Assembly (NCBI GenBank): GCA_002749205.1
Contig: PDOP01000036.1
Location: 1 to 64,000, forward strand
DNA: 64,000 bases
Source: Treponema sp.
Lineage (GTDB): Bacteria > Spirochaetota > Spirochaetia > Treponematales > Treponemataceae
Direction of reading: 5' to 3'
The position numbers and the translations under genes are program-made. Shown here piece by piece: positions 33,982-43,134 of the stretch (its first letter is position 1; each line of letters opens with the position of its first letter). The notes under the pieces were generated by a model, which had not been told where the DNA came from, did not search any database, and saw only the letters and a program-made list of their open reading frames with translations.

Positions 33982-35022
33982 ATGATAGATCCGCATGTAC
34001 ATTTACGCGACTGGGAACAGTCAGAAAAAGAAACTATTGAGCACGGCATTACCCTTGCATTTGACGCAGGGTTTTCCGCTTTTTTTGATATGCCTAATAC
34101 AAAGCCTACATTGACGAATTCGGATAGTTTGGCAAGGCGTTTGGAATTCGGACAAAAAATTGCACGGCAAATTGACAGCAGTATTTTTTATGGTGTTTAT
34201 GCAGGTATTACAGCCGACAAAAAGCAAATAGAGGATATTGTCGATTTTCATTCAAAGCATTTTCCAAACTGTGTCGGGTTTAAAATGTTTGCAGGTCATT
34301 CAACCGGTAACATGGGCATTACTTCAGATGAAGCACAAAGGCAAGTTTACCGAAAGCTCGCTGAATTAGATTATACCGGCGTAGTTGCAGTCCACTGCGA
34401 AAAAGAAGAGCTACTGTGTCATGAGGCTTGGAATCCCGCAGTGCCGGAAAGCCACAGCATCGCTCGCCCTGAAATTGCGGAAGTCAAATCAATTGAAGAC
34501 CAAATTGAATTCTCACGCTCTTGCGGTTTTAAAGGACATTTACATATCTGTCATATCAGTACGAAAGAAGGTATCGACTTGGTTGTACAGGCAAAACAAA
34601 GCGGCTTAAAAATATCTTGTGGGGCGACAGCTCATCATGCTTTGCTTGATACGAGTGCATACAGCCGTTTCGGCATTTTTGCAAAAATGAATCCGCCGCT
34701 TAGAAATCCAAAAAACAAAGAAGCCGTTTTTTTAAGTTTGATTAACGGCAAAATTGATTTAGTCGAAAGTGATCACGCTCCGCACACTGCTGAAGACAAA
34801 AAAAACGGTGCTTCGGGGGTGCCGGGTTTTGCAGGCTCACTCATGCTTTTGCAAAAGCTTCGAAGCGAAGGTTGCAGTGAAGCAAGACTTAAAGAGCTTT
34901 TCGGAAAAGCGGTAAACAGAATTTGGAATATGAACTTAACCGTAAGATTGCCTTCAAACGAAAAAATAGCCGAGTGCTTGCCGAAACTTAAAGCCGGATA
35001 TCCGTATAATGTGTTTGAGTAA
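33982..35022 (+). CDS. pyrC: dihydroorotase-type amidohydrolase
   Basis: A protein of 346 residues. It starts directly with the metal-binding DPHVHLRDW, followed by FFDMPNTKPTL, the carboxylated-lysine region GFKMFAGHSTGNMG, VHCEKEE and HICHIS (metal-binding His), and the catalytic Asp in ESDHAPHTAEDK. GASGVPGFAGSLML completes the class I dihydroorotase pattern. It would close carbamoyl-aspartate to dihydroorotate in pyrimidine synthesis. It is shorter at the N-terminus than class I enzymes, lacking the small beta domain, so another cyclic amide as substrate is possible. No other pyr genes are nearby. Confidence 0.85.
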   Translation: MIDPHVHLRDWEQSEKETIEHGITLAFDAGFSAFFDMPNTKPTLTNSDSLARRLEFGQKIARQIDSSIFYGVYAGITADKKQIEDIVDFHSKHFPNCVGFKMFAGHSTGNMGITSDEAQRQVYRKLAELDYTGVVAVHCEKEELLCHEAWNPAVPESHSIARPEIAEVKSIEDQIEFSRSCGFKGHLHICHISTKEGIDLVVQAKQSGLKISCGATAHHALLDTSAYSRFGIFAKMNPPLRNPKNKEAVFLSLINGKIDLVESDHAPHTAEDKKNGASGVPGFAGSLMLLQKLRSEGCSEARLKELFGKAVNRIWNMNLTVRLPSNEKIAECLPKLKAGYPYNVFE

Positions 35023-35058
35023 AAATCGGCTTTTACAAGTGGCTCACTCACTGCTTAC

Positions 35059-35086
35059 TTGACAAAACAAAAAATATCAGTAGTAT
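35059..35086 (+). promoter_or_regulatory. promoter of the AroH-GlgA fusion gene
   Basis: A perfect TTGACA and TAGTAT are 16 bases apart. An in-frame ATG at 35085 lies inside the -10 box, so the start must be the next one, ATG 35097. Confidence 0.6.
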
Positions 35087-35096
35087 GCAAAGAATT

Positions 35097-37079
35097 ATGA
35101 AGAACAGACTTTTTGCGGTTAGAGGAGCAATATCAGCGGATAATAATAAAGCAGATATTCAAAAAAGCGTTGCCGAATTATATTCGCAATTATTAAATAT
35201 AAACAACATTGCTGAAGACTTAATTGTTTCGGTATATTTTACGGTTACAGATGATTTGACGGCTTTAAATCCTGCAACTGCCCTGCGTAATAAAGGCTTT
35301 GCACAAGACCTTCCGCTTATGTGTTTTTCGGAGCCTAAAACAGACGGCTCACTTAAAGGCATTATCAGAATCTTAATTCAGTTTTACGGCACGGTCAAAC
35401 CTGAGCCTGTATATCTAAAAGAAGCAAAAAACTTGCGCCCTGATTTGTTGCAATCTTTAAATAAAAAATCACTCTGGATTGTTGCAAGGGAGTATGCCGG
35501 AATTGCCGAAGCAGGCGGTGTAAAAAATGTTATAAAGGATTTGGCCGAAGGAAGTGCAGAGCAAAACATAAACACGACTGTATTCCTGCCATTTTACGGC
35601 TGTACAAAAAAAACAGGTAAAAAAGCATTTTCATCAGAAATAAAAATATCAAATAAAAAGCATTTCGTGAATTTTTTAAAAGTTAAGTCAAAAACAGAAA
35701 ACTTAAACTTTGTATTTATTGACACAAAAATTTTCAATACAAAAAAAGGCATCTATACTTACACATGCGAAGAAGCAAAAGAGCTTTCAAACATAAACCC
35801 CGAAATAAAAAAAGGCGTTGCATACATTGACACAAATGAAATGAACACTGTTTTTCAGTTTGCAATTTTAAGCTATGCCGCAACAATGGGTATTGCTCCG
35901 AATGTGCTTCATTGCCATGATGCACACACAGCTTTACTTCCTGCATTGGTAAACATAAATGCAAAACAATTATTTGCAAATACAAAATGTTTTGTAACAA
36001 TTCACAATGCGGGGAACAGTTACAGGCAACAGCTAGGCGACATAAATTATGCAAAAACACTGACAGGTTTGCCCGAAGAAGTATTGCAGGATTGCGTTGT
36101 TGACAATCTTGTAGAGCCGTTTTTGATTGCCTCAAAATACGCAAAACTTACGACTGTTTCTCCGTTCTACGCAGAAGAAATTACAAAGCCCCAAACTTCT
36201 CCGTTTTCTAAAAATTTTTCGGCAATACTTTTTGAAAAACACATTCAGATTACGGGAATTACAAACGGCATTAAATACGAAAATTACAAACCGCAGGATA
36301 AAAATATTTCACTCTTGCCTTTTGAATTTGATCCTTTAAACAAAAAATTTGACGGGAAATATAAATCTCGTCAGCTTTTTATTTCAGAAATAAAAAACTG
36401 CTTCAAAAATTCAAAAGGCTTTTCCGATATTGCAGAAGGGGTAAAATGTTTTGGGGCGATTGAAGAAACAGAAAATAAAAAACACACTTACTTCGCATAT
36501 CACGGAAGGCTGGTGCATCAAAAAGGTATAGATGTATTATTGCAAACAATTCACAAGGTGTTTTCGATAAACCAAAATATCAAATTTATCATTATGGGAC
36601 AGGGCAGTGAAGATTATGAAAACAAATATGCCAAGATTGCAAAAATATATTCAGGAAAGTTAGTTTACTTTAGAGGTTACGATAAACGAATTGCCAGAAT
36701 GGTTTCGGCAGTGGCGGATTTTATTTTAATGCCCAGCCTTTTTGAGCCATGCGGACTTTCAGATTTCATTGCACAGATTTATGCTACAATTCCAATAGCA
36801 CACGCTGTCGGCGGATTAAAAAAAATACAAGACGGCAAAACCGGTTATCTTTTTTCGAGCATTTTTGATAACCTCGAAAATCAGGAAGAAAACATGGTCG
36901 AAAGTCTGAGCAGTATAATTTTGGAAAAAGCCGACTGCTTTGAAAATTCCGAGTACAAGCATATTCTCGATGCCCCCGAGTACAGCGAAATTATTCAATC
37001 TGCAAATCTGGAAATTAAAAATAAATACTCGTGGGATTTAATCATAAAAAAAGATTATTTTAATTTATACGGATTTTAA
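35097..37079 (+). CDS. fusion of AroH-type chorismate mutase and glycogen synthase
   Basis: A protein of 660 residues. The first 120 form an AroH-fold chorismate mutase with every active-site residue of the Bacillus enzyme in place: Arg in AVRGAIS, Cys and Glu in MCFSEP, Arg in GIIRILIQ, Tyr in VYLKEA, Arg in LRPDL, with matching spacing for most. From about 125 on it is a GT5 glycogen synthase: AREYAGIAEAGGVKNV, LHCHDAHTALLP, GRLVHQKGIDVLL and LFEPCGLSDFIAQIY. The ADP-glucose-binding lysine of the KTGGL motif is Glu here, so the donor may differ or synthesis may be impaired. Chorismate mutase makes prephenate; no metabolic link to glycogen is known to me. The start is set by the promoter. 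Confidence 0.88.
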   Translation: MKNRLFAVRGAISADNNKADIQKSVAELYSQLLNINNIAEDLIVSVYFTVTDDLTALNPATALRNKGFAQDLPLMCFSEPKTDGSLKGIIRILIQFYGTVKPEPVYLKEAKNLRPDLLQSLNKKSLWIVAREYAGIAEAGGVKNVIKDLAEGSAEQNINTTVFLPFYGCTKKTGKKAFSSEIKISNKKHFVNFLKVKSKTENLNFVFIDTKIFNTKKGIYTYTCEEAKELSNINPEIKKGVAYIDTNEMNTVFQFAILSYAATMGIAPNVLHCHDAHTALLPALVNINAKQLFANTKCFVTIHNAGNSYRQQLGDINYAKTLTGLPEEVLQDCVVDNLVEPFLIASKYAKLTTVSPFYAEEITKPQTSPFSKNFSAILFEKHIQITGITNGIKYENYKPQDKNISLLPFEFDPLNKKFDGKYKSRQLFISEIKNCFKNSKGFSDIAEGVKCFGAIEETENKKHTYFAYHGRLVHQKGIDVLLQTIHKVFSINQNIKFIIMGQGSEDYENKYAKIAKIYSGKLVYFRGYDKRIARMVSAVADFILMPSLFEPCGLSDFIAQIYATIPIAHAVGGLKKIQDGKTGYLFSSIFDNLENQEENMVESLSSIILEKADCFENSEYKHILDAPEYSEIIQSANLEIKNKYSWDLIIKKDYFNLYGF

Positions 37080-37140
37080 AAACGACCCGATTTCACACAG
37101 AGTGAAGTTTATAAGCAAACCGGAAAGTTGCACAAATTCA

Positions 37141-37277
37141 CTTAACCTGATTTGGCTCTTCGCCGTTATCCTTTTGCTCGATTGTTTTTTTAAGAATAGG
37201 TGGTTGTAGCGATAGCGGAAAACACCGCTTATTTATTTTAAGAAAAGAGCAAAAGATTTAAGGCGAGAGCGGGTTGG
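37141..37277 (+). repeat. family 1 dispersed palindromic element (subtype B)
   Basis: The left arm is CCTGATTTGG, CGCCGTTATCC and TTTTGCTC. The right arm is GAGCAAAAGATTTAAGGCGA, then GAGCGGGTTGG. A small inner hairpin AGCGG/CCGCT lies in the centre. Confidence 0.75.
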
Positions 37278-37355
37278 CGTTTAGCAATTAAAAAATTTGC
37301 CGGCAAAATTCTATTGACTAAATTAAATATTATTGCTACAATGCGGTTGTGTCAT

Positions 37356-37426
37356 TCCCCGGTTGTGTAATGGTAGCACCACAGATTCTGGTTCTGTATG
37401 TGGGGGTTCGAATCCTCCCTGGGGAA
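37356..37426 (+). tRNA. tRNA-Gln (CTG)
   Basis: The acceptor arms TCCCCGG/CTGGGGA pair with one G-T. The anticodon stem ACAGA/TCTGT holds loop TTCTGGT, anticodon CTG. The T stem GGGGG/CCTCC holds TTCGAAT. No CCA is encoded. It is separated by three bases from the tRNA-Glu gene, so both come from one transcript. Confidence 0.93.
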
Positions 37427-37429
37427 ACC

Positions 37430-37501
37430 GGTCCCTTCGTCTATCGGTTAGGACATGAGATTCTCAATCTTAAAAGACGGGTTCGATTCCCGTAGGGACT
37501 G
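37430..37501 (+). tRNA. tRNA-Glu (CTC)
   Basis: The acceptor arms GGTCCCT/AGGGACT pair with one G-T. The anticodon stem TGAGA/TCTTA holds loop TTCTCAA, anticodon CTC. The T arm is ACGGG-TTCGATT-CCCGT. No CCA is encoded. Confidence 0.92.
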
Positions 37502-37555
37502 AATATTTTGGATTTGATGTAGCTTTAAAACAAAGGATGTGATATAATCAAAAAT

Positions 37556-39265
37556 ATGAATAAAGCTGTTTCAACTTTCGATAAACTCGTTCAAACTATA
37601 TCATCTGATGAAGCAAATGATATGCTTTCAAAAATTCAGTCTACGGTCAGTGCCGTTGACGCAAAAGTTGCCGGCTCTGCTTCTGCATCCGAAAAAGCCT
37701 TCGTTGTAAAAAACAGAGTTCCTGCTTCAATTACTGAAGAGCCTTTTTTGTTAAGATTGCTTTTAAGAATTATTTCTTTTGTTCGCTCAACACCGGTTGA
37801 AAAAATTTATGACGATTACCTTATAAAAAGTTTAGGCAGGGATCTAAAGCGACAGGCCTCCACATTTATAAATATAGACAAAAATACTTATACCTCAAAG
37901 TTTTACGATTCTTTGCGAGATTTAAGAAAAGCACAAATGTTTTTTTCAGGTTTGCTTACCGCTTATGATTCAGAAAAGGGTAAGTTTTATATGCTCGTTT
38001 CATCGTTCATAGCCCCTTCTGTTTATGAATCGCTAATGGCAAAGACAGACCCTTCCGACACTCAAATGGAAAAACAGGCAACACCCAATCTAAAAGCAAA
38101 TCTTCTTCGCAGTATTGATGAAGCATTTTCGCAATTAACCGGAGAGCATAAAGCAAAAATATACGCATGTGCCAAAGGTATTGAATGGATGAAGAGTTTA
38201 TGTGATATTCCGCTTGATAAAGTGATTTTCAGGTTTGATGTAAACTCTGAAAATGATGTATACTGCTCTCCTGCGTCAATACAAAATGAAATGCAGATGC
38301 TCTCGTCTGTTCTAGCTTCTTCAAAGCGTATTCCTGAAGTTTCATTACAGGCTCTTTTTTTACTGTGCCAACAAGATATTATTACAGGACAGCCGGAAAA
38401 TTTACAAGAAAAATTAAGCGGCTTTTTGGAAGATGCTATTGCTTCACTCGAGTGCATTCATAAATTTGTTTCTGTAATTCCGTTGATGCAAATTATTCGA
38501 TATGTCGGGAAAGATATAAAATGGACTCCTCTCAAAATTGACGGCGGTGAAGAATGGTTTGTGTTTTTCAAACATGCTTGGAAAGAAAGATTTAACGAAA
38601 AATGGGGATTTTGGGCATCTAAACAACAAAAGGAAGAGCTGTCCGAAAGAATGCTTATATTCCTCAAACAAAAAAAACTCATGAATTTAGCTTACACGCC
38701 TTGGAAAAAATTAACTTCCCCTGTTGTATTTAAAAGAGAGCTTTCGCTGACTTTCATAAAAACTTTTTTAACGAAAATGTATAACCCTAAAATGGCAGGG
38801 TTACTTAAAACACTTGTAATGGACGGTAAGTTTTACAGAAAAGAAAACAAGAGCGAAATTACAGATGCGTTTGCAAATTTAAGAATACAGACCGATTTAC
38901 TGGCGGAGTATGAAAGACTGTTAAGCCCTGACGGTGAAATAGGCGATGGTTTTGCAAAATTAAAATCAGAAAAACTTGTAGGCTTGAAATTTAAAAACAC
39001 GCTGGATATGCTTATGCGAAGTGTTGAAACAAATGCAAAGCAACTGTCAAACGGCGTTTCGTCAGCATTAAAATCAATGTACTCTGTATTGACGGGAGTC
39101 CTAACAGGCGGTAAAACGGGTATTTATGCAACCATTGCCAACAAGCGGGAAATCAAAGGGGCTAACAATAGAGAGTATATCGAAGACCTTGAAAAAGTAT
39201 GTGAACAAGTAAAAAAAGCTCTTAACATGCTTGAAACTTTGGAAAAGATAGAAAGCAATGGATAA
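37556..39265 (+). CDS. large helical protein, DUF5312-like (paralogue of 8536-10161)
   Basis: A cytoplasmic-looking protein of 569 residues with mostly helical sequence and no signal peptide. A hydrophobic helix occurs near 62-75 (PFLLRLLLRIISFV). The C-terminal half shares a block with the protein at 8536-10161 (TFIKTFLTKM, MAGLLKTLVMDGKFY, AEYERLL). TATAAT at 37543-37548 ends seven bases before the ATG; a -35 box is not evident. It overlaps pgeF by 8 bases, so both are translated together. The function is unknown. Confidence 0.65.
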   Translation: MNKAVSTFDKLVQTISSDEANDMLSKIQSTVSAVDAKVAGSASASEKAFVVKNRVPASITEEPFLLRLLLRIISFVRSTPVEKIYDDYLIKSLGRDLKRQASTFINIDKNTYTSKFYDSLRDLRKAQMFFSGLLTAYDSEKGKFYMLVSSFIAPSVYESLMAKTDPSDTQMEKQATPNLKANLLRSIDEAFSQLTGEHKAKIYACAKGIEWMKSLCDIPLDKVIFRFDVNSENDVYCSPASIQNEMQMLSSVLASSKRIPEVSLQALFLLCQQDIITGQPENLQEKLSGFLEDAIASLECIHKFVSVIPLMQIIRYVGKDIKWTPLKIDGGEEWFVFFKHAWKERFNEKWGFWASKQQKEELSERMLIFLKQKKLMNLAYTPWKKLTSPVVFKRELSLTFIKTFLTKMYNPKMAGLLKTLVMDGKFYRKENKSEITDAFANLRIQTDLLAEYERLLSPDGEIGDGFAKLKSEKLVGLKFKNTLDMLMRSVETNAKQLSNGVSSALKSMYSVLTGVLTGGKTGIYATIANKREIKGANNREYIEDLEKVCEQVKKALNMLETLEKIESNG

Positions 39266-40049
39266 TAGCTATATCAGCTTTTCATTCAATATAGAAAACA
39301 GCAATAACGCTAATGCTAAAAAATTACCTTCCTGCATATTGTCAACACTTCAAGCAGGAAGCGCATTACCACAAACAAAAACAGGAATTACAAACAGAAA
39401 AAAACTTTTTAAATCGCTTAATATTGATATAAACAATATATTATCGGTAAAACAAATTCACAGCAGGAATGTTTTCGCCACAGATGAATTAAAGGAGCTT
39501 CCTGACGGAGACGGCATTATTACCTGCAATCGCTCTCTTATACCAAGCGTAGTTGTTGCAGATTGTATGCCGGTGTTTTTGTTCGATCCTGTTAAGGGTT
39601 GCTTTGGAGTGCTTCATTCAGGATGGGCAGGAACCGGAATAATTGCCGATGCACTAAACCTTGCAAGCAAGCGATATGGTGCAAAAGCCGAAAACTTTCG
39701 GGTAATATTAGGCCCGCATATAAGAGACTGCTGTTATACAATCACAGAAGAGCGTGCCGAATACTTTAAGAAAAACTTTGGTACAGACTCAATATCCCTT
39801 GATGAGAAAAGAGCAATAGCCGGAAACAAATGGCAATACCGCCTATCGCTTGCAAGCGCTAATCTAAATATTCTTGCAAAGACGGGGGTTCGAGCCAAAA
39901 ACATAATAGACACCAATCTATGCACTTACTGCACAAAGAAAAACGGTGATTTTTTATTTGGCTCGCACAGACGACAGACCAAAGAGCTTGCCCCCGATGA
40001 AGAGCGAAAAGGAAAATTTACGCAAATGGTTGCATCTGTTTTTTGGTAA
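39258..40049 (+). CDS. pgeF: PgeF/YfiH-family laccase-domain protein
   Basis: A cytoplasmic protein of 263 residues. The family signatures are SVKQIHSRNVF (first His), DGDGIITCN, ADCMPVFLFDPVKGCFGVLHSGWAGT (Cys and His of the metal site) and ILGPHIRDCCYTI, with LCTYC and SHRR near the end. Members correct peptidoglycan precursors that carry Ser instead of Ala, or act as purine nucleoside phosphorylases. The overlap with the DUF5312-like gene suggests a functional tie. Its stop lies one base from that of the converging ricT gene. Confidence 0.9.
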   Translation: MDNSYISFSFNIENSNNANAKKLPSCILSTLQAGSALPQTKTGITNRKKLFKSLNIDINNILSVKQIHSRNVFATDELKELPDGDGIITCNRSLIPSVVVADCMPVFLFDPVKGCFGVLHSGWAGTGIIADALNLASKRYGAKAENFRVILGPHIRDCCYTITEERAEYFKKNFGTDSISLDEKRAIAGNKWQYRLSLASANLNILAKTGVRAKNIIDTNLCTYCTKKNGDFLFGSHRRQTKELAPDEERKGKFTQMVASVFW

Positions 40050-40050
40050 A

Positions 40051-41004
40051 TTAATCATCAAGTTCAGATTCAACAATGAATCTATTATTCTCTTTTTTGA
40101 TTTTTGAAGCAGGAAAAGTAATAACACTTCCGGCATTATCAGTACATGATACAGTGCCTGAAACCAAATTAACTTCAGAAACCCTTAACATATTATCTTC
40201 AAAAAATATCTTAGTACCTTCAGCCGGCATGGTTCCCTTTTCATCGGCATACCAATCATGCTCATAAGAAAGACAACATAAAAGCCTGCCGCATTGTCCG
40301 GATATTTTTACCGAATTAAGTGAAAGACTTTGGTCTTTTGCCATTTTTATTGAAACAGGTTGGAGTTTATCGGTTATTGAATGGCAACAAAAAACCCTTC
40401 CACAAGAGCCTATCCCGCCGGTAATTCTGGATTCATCGCGTACACCAACTTGACGAAGCTCGACACGAATTTTAAATACAGAAACAAGGTCTTTAACCAA
40501 TTTACGAAAATCAACCCTGTTATCCGCACTGAAAAAGAACAGTACTTTTGGCTCCTCCAATAAAAAATGAGTCTTTAAAAGCTTCATATCAAGGTTGTTT
40601 AATGCAACTTTTTCAGAAAAAATTTTACCCGCATCTAAAGACTTCTTTTTGTTTTGCTCATAGTTACCGATATCCTGTTCCGTGGCAAGCCTTTTTATTA
40701 AATTCACATCTTTGCGTTTCAAACCGCTCGGAACAGCCACTTGCCCTGTAACCCGAACTATATCATCACCGTATCTAGTTGTAGCAATTACATAATTTCC
40801 GGCTTTAATATCGAGCTTTGTATCAGAAGTTGCGTAATAACTTTCTTTTGAATAATCCAAACAAAGTATATATAAACCATTTGGAAATTCTAAATCATCT
40901 TTTTCGCAAAGACCCTCTTGAGATTCTACATTTTCTGAAGTCTCATCATTTTCCGAGCATAAAATATCTTCTTCTGCTGTTGCTTTTAAATCTATATCGT
41001 CCAT
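40051..41004 (-). CDS. ricT: RicT/YaaT (PSP1 domain) protein
   Basis: A protein of 317 residues. An acidic N-terminal stretch (1-50) leads to a PSP1 domain. The signature cysteines are GIGSCGRVFCCHS and ISGQCGRLLCCLSYEHDWY, which bind the Fe-S clusters of the Ric complex in Bacillus. There RicT works with RicA and RicF to activate RNase Y processing of mRNAs. RicA and RicF are not seen here. Its neighbour YaaR mirrors the Bacillus yaaR-yaaT region. It is the last gene of the M23-bactofilin-yaaR-ricT operon. Confidence 0.9.
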   Translation of the reverse strand: MDDIDLKATAEEDILCSENDETSENVESQEGLCEKDDLEFPNGLYILCLDYSKESYYATSDTKLDIKAGNYVIATTRYGDDIVRVTGQVAVPSGLKRKDVNLIKRLATEQDIGNYEQNKKKSLDAGKIFSEKVALNNLDMKLLKTHFLLEEPKVLFFFSADNRVDFRKLVKDLVSVFKIRVELRQVGVRDESRITGGIGSCGRVFCCHSITDKLQPVSIKMAKDQSLSLNSVKISGQCGRLLCCLSYEHDWYADEKGTMPAEGTKIFFEDNMLRVSEVNLVSGTVSCTDNAGSVITFPASKIKKENNRFIVESELDD

Positions 41005-41019
41005 AATTTATAACAATCC

Positions 41020-41526
41020 TCATCTCAATAAATCAACCAACAAACCCTTTATTTCTTCCAACCTTTCAAGAATTTGCAGTTGCGAAAGTTGATTCAGTAA
41101 AAGCTGCGAAGCAAACCTTTCGAGCTTTTGGTCAATGACACGAATAGGTGATGACTGCGGCTTTGAAAATGACATTCGCCTTGTATTAGCTTTTTGAAAA
41201 TCATAAGCATTATTTACAACATAATTAACAAAATTCCTGACAGCAGTTTTATACTCCAATATACTCTCAGGGGAGACTCGTTTTTTTAATGTATCTCCGG
41301 TAGAATGAACCATATCCTGCAAATGAACCAAAAGCTCTTCATCTGTCATATCGTTAGTCTCAAGTATTTCGCTTTCTTTGGAAAATAAAATACCTTCTTT
41401 TACCATCTGAGCAAAACGACTAACCTTTCCTTGTTTTTTCTTTTCTTGGCGTTTTTTTTGTTTAACAGCCATAGAATGAGTATTAGCAATACCTGAAATA
41501 TAATTAGTATCAATTTCTGTAGGCAT
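41020..41526 (-). CDS. yaaR: YaaR-family (DUF327) protein
   Basis: A cytoplasmic protein of 168 residues. The N-terminus is Lys-rich (KQKKRQEKKKQGK). The DUF327 core follows: VHSTGDTLKKRVSPESILEYKTAVRNFVNYVVNNAYD, then RVIDQKLERFASQLLLNQLSQLQILERLEEIKGLLVDLL. It is wholly helical. The function is unknown; in Bacillus the gene lies close to yaaT, as here. It is 10 bases downstream of the bactofilin gene. Confidence 0.88.
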   Translation of the reverse strand: MPTEIDTNYISGIANTHSMAVKQKKRQEKKKQGKVSRFAQMVKEGILFSKESEILETNDMTDEELLVHLQDMVHSTGDTLKKRVSPESILEYKTAVRNFVNYVVNNAYDFQKANTRRMSFSKPQSSPIRVIDQKLERFASQLLLNQLSQLQILERLEEIKGLLVDLLR

Positions 41527-41536
41527 AACACTCCCA

Positions 41537-41959
41537 TCACTTAAAACCAGACACAGTGGAATTTAGAAAAACCTGTCTGTTTTTATAATCTTTCTCTGCG
41601 TCTTCAAATCCCTGACGGTCACTTCTGGCATAGCAAAAACCGGACAAAAGTACATTTTCTTCGACTTTTAAAAACTTCGTAATTACGGCTCCAAAAACTA
41701 TGGCAGAAGAATGCAGATAAACCCCCTCAGGTGCAATTATATCTCCCTTCACAATACCGCCAATTACAACAGCAGCAGCACGGATATTACCGTTTATCCT
41801 TGCCGTTTCGGAAACAACAACCCTGCCTTTAGACACAATATCCCCGTTTACATCTCCGTCAATCTTTAAAAATCCGGGTGCTGAAATTCCGCCACTTACA
41901 AATGCACCGGGTCCTACTATTGTATTTACTGAAATATCGTCAACAAATTTTCGTGCCAT
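41537..41959 (-). CDS. bactofilin
   Basis: A polymer-forming cytoskeletal protein of 140 residues. The core is a right-handed beta helix with Gly/Val/Ile periodicity every six residues (TIVGPGAFVSGGISAPGFLKIDGDVNGDIVSKGRV and VVIGGIVKGDI split over several turns). Bactofilins form non-polar filaments on the inner membrane and recruit cell-wall enzymes. The M23 peptidase gene six bases upstream is the usual partner, as with CcmA and Csd1 in helical bacteria, so the pair probably sets cell curvature. Confidence 0.92.
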   Translation of the reverse strand: MARKFVDDISVNTIVGPGAFVSGGISAPGFLKIDGDVNGDIVSKGRVVVSETARINGNIRAAAVVIGGIVKGDIIAPEGVYLHSSAIVFGAVITKFLKVEENVLLSGFCYARSDRQGFEDAEKDYKNRQVFLNSTVSGFK

Positions 41960-41965
41960 CAGATC

Positions 41966-42988
41966 TTATCTACCGGTTTTAATATTCAAATACTTCGCCG
42001 GATCAACAAGATCCGAGCCAATATGAACTTCATAATGAAGATGAGCACCTGTCGAAATACCGGTATTTCCTAAATACCCGATAGTCTGCCCCTGTTGAAC
42101 ATACTCGCCTCTTTGAACTCTATGAGACTGTAAGTGAGCATATCGGGTATAAAACCCGTGTTTATGCTTGATAATAATATAATTACCCCAACCCGGATGA
42201 TATTCAACAGTAACAACCTGTCCGTCCGCAGTTGCTATAATCGGGTCTCCGGGTCTGCCTGTTGCTATATCAATACCTTGGTGGATATACCATTTTTGTG
42301 TAAATGGATGCCTGTTTTGTCCGAATCCCATCGTAACGCGACCAATACCGCCCTTAATCGGCCACAAACTCGGAATATCAGAAACCAAAGCCGCCTGCGA
42401 ATTAAGAATTTTCCCCATCTCCTGCACAGGCTTAACCGAATCTCTAAGATATGACGCCAAAAGTTTTAAATCGGCGGCCTCACGGGAAATACCGGAATTA
42501 TCCTCTTTAACATCAAACAATGTAGAAAGATCATCGCTTTCCGTCAAACTTGAATGGGTCGCCATAACTGATTCCAAGCCCAACGAAGTCAAAGTTTCAG
42601 ACAAAGTTTCCTTAAAATCATTGGAACTCTTGATTAAGTCGGCAGTTTCATTTTTCAGCACATCTAAACTCGCCTGAGTTTTCTTGGTTTCCGCCTTTAA
42701 ATTAGCCAATTTTTCCGAAACCAAAATGGACTTACTCGCAAGTAAAAAAACAAACACAAACACTGCTATAAAGAATATAAAAGTCCCCGCAATCGAAAAT
42801 ATACTCACTTGGAAATTCATACTTTTCTTCTGAGAATGCGGAACGACCATAATTGTCATTTTCTGACGACCAAAGCGTATAAATCCTACAAATCCGTCAA
42901 TAACAGAGCCGGCAATACCCTTAAAAAAATTACTTACTTTTTTTACTAATAAATTCTCAGCTCGTTTATATCTACGTGTTCTTGCCAC
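41966..42988 (-). CDS. membrane-anchored M23 (LytM) peptidase
   Basis: A protein of 340 residues starting at GTG with AAGGAG upstream. A basic cytoplasmic start (1-50) and one membrane helix (about 64-88) lead to a periplasmic coiled coil (90-150) and a C-terminal LytM domain. The zinc ligands and catalytic residues are intact: HQGIDIATG (His and Asp), YTRYAHLQSH, and GAHLHYEV (HxH). It would cut peptidoglycan stem peptides or cross-links. The operon with bactofilin suggests a role in cell shape, and the coiled coil probably controls the enzyme. Confidence 0.92.
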   Translation of the reverse strand: MARTRRYKRAENLLVKKVSNFFKGIAGSVIDGFVGFIRFGRQKMTIMVVPHSQKKSMNFQVSIFSIAGTFIFFIAVFVFVFLLASKSILVSEKLANLKAETKKTQASLDVLKNETADLIKSSNDFKETLSETLTSLGLESVMATHSSLTESDDLSTLFDVKEDNSGISREAADLKLLASYLRDSVKPVQEMGKILNSQAALVSDIPSLWPIKGGIGRVTMGFGQNRHPFTQKWYIHQGIDIATGRPGDPIIATADGQVVTVEYHPGWGNYIIIKHKHGFYTRYAHLQSHRVQRGEYVQQGQTIGYLGNTGISTGAHLHYEVHIGSDLVDPAKYLNIKTGR

Positions 42989-43013
42989 AAAAAACTCCTT
43001 GCTATTATGTTAA

Positions 43014-43042
43014 AATATATCATTAAATATAAAATATGTCAA
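43014..43042 (-). promoter_or_regulatory. promoter of the M23-bactofilin operon
   Basis: On the minus strand a perfect TTGACA and TATATT are 17 bases apart. Confidence 0.65.
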
Positions 43043-43134
43043 ACCCCTTACGGGAAAAAACTCCATCAAATTTTCGGCAAAACCTGTACAAAGCTTTATT
43101 TTAGATTAAAATTTATCGCAAATTCCTCTATTTT

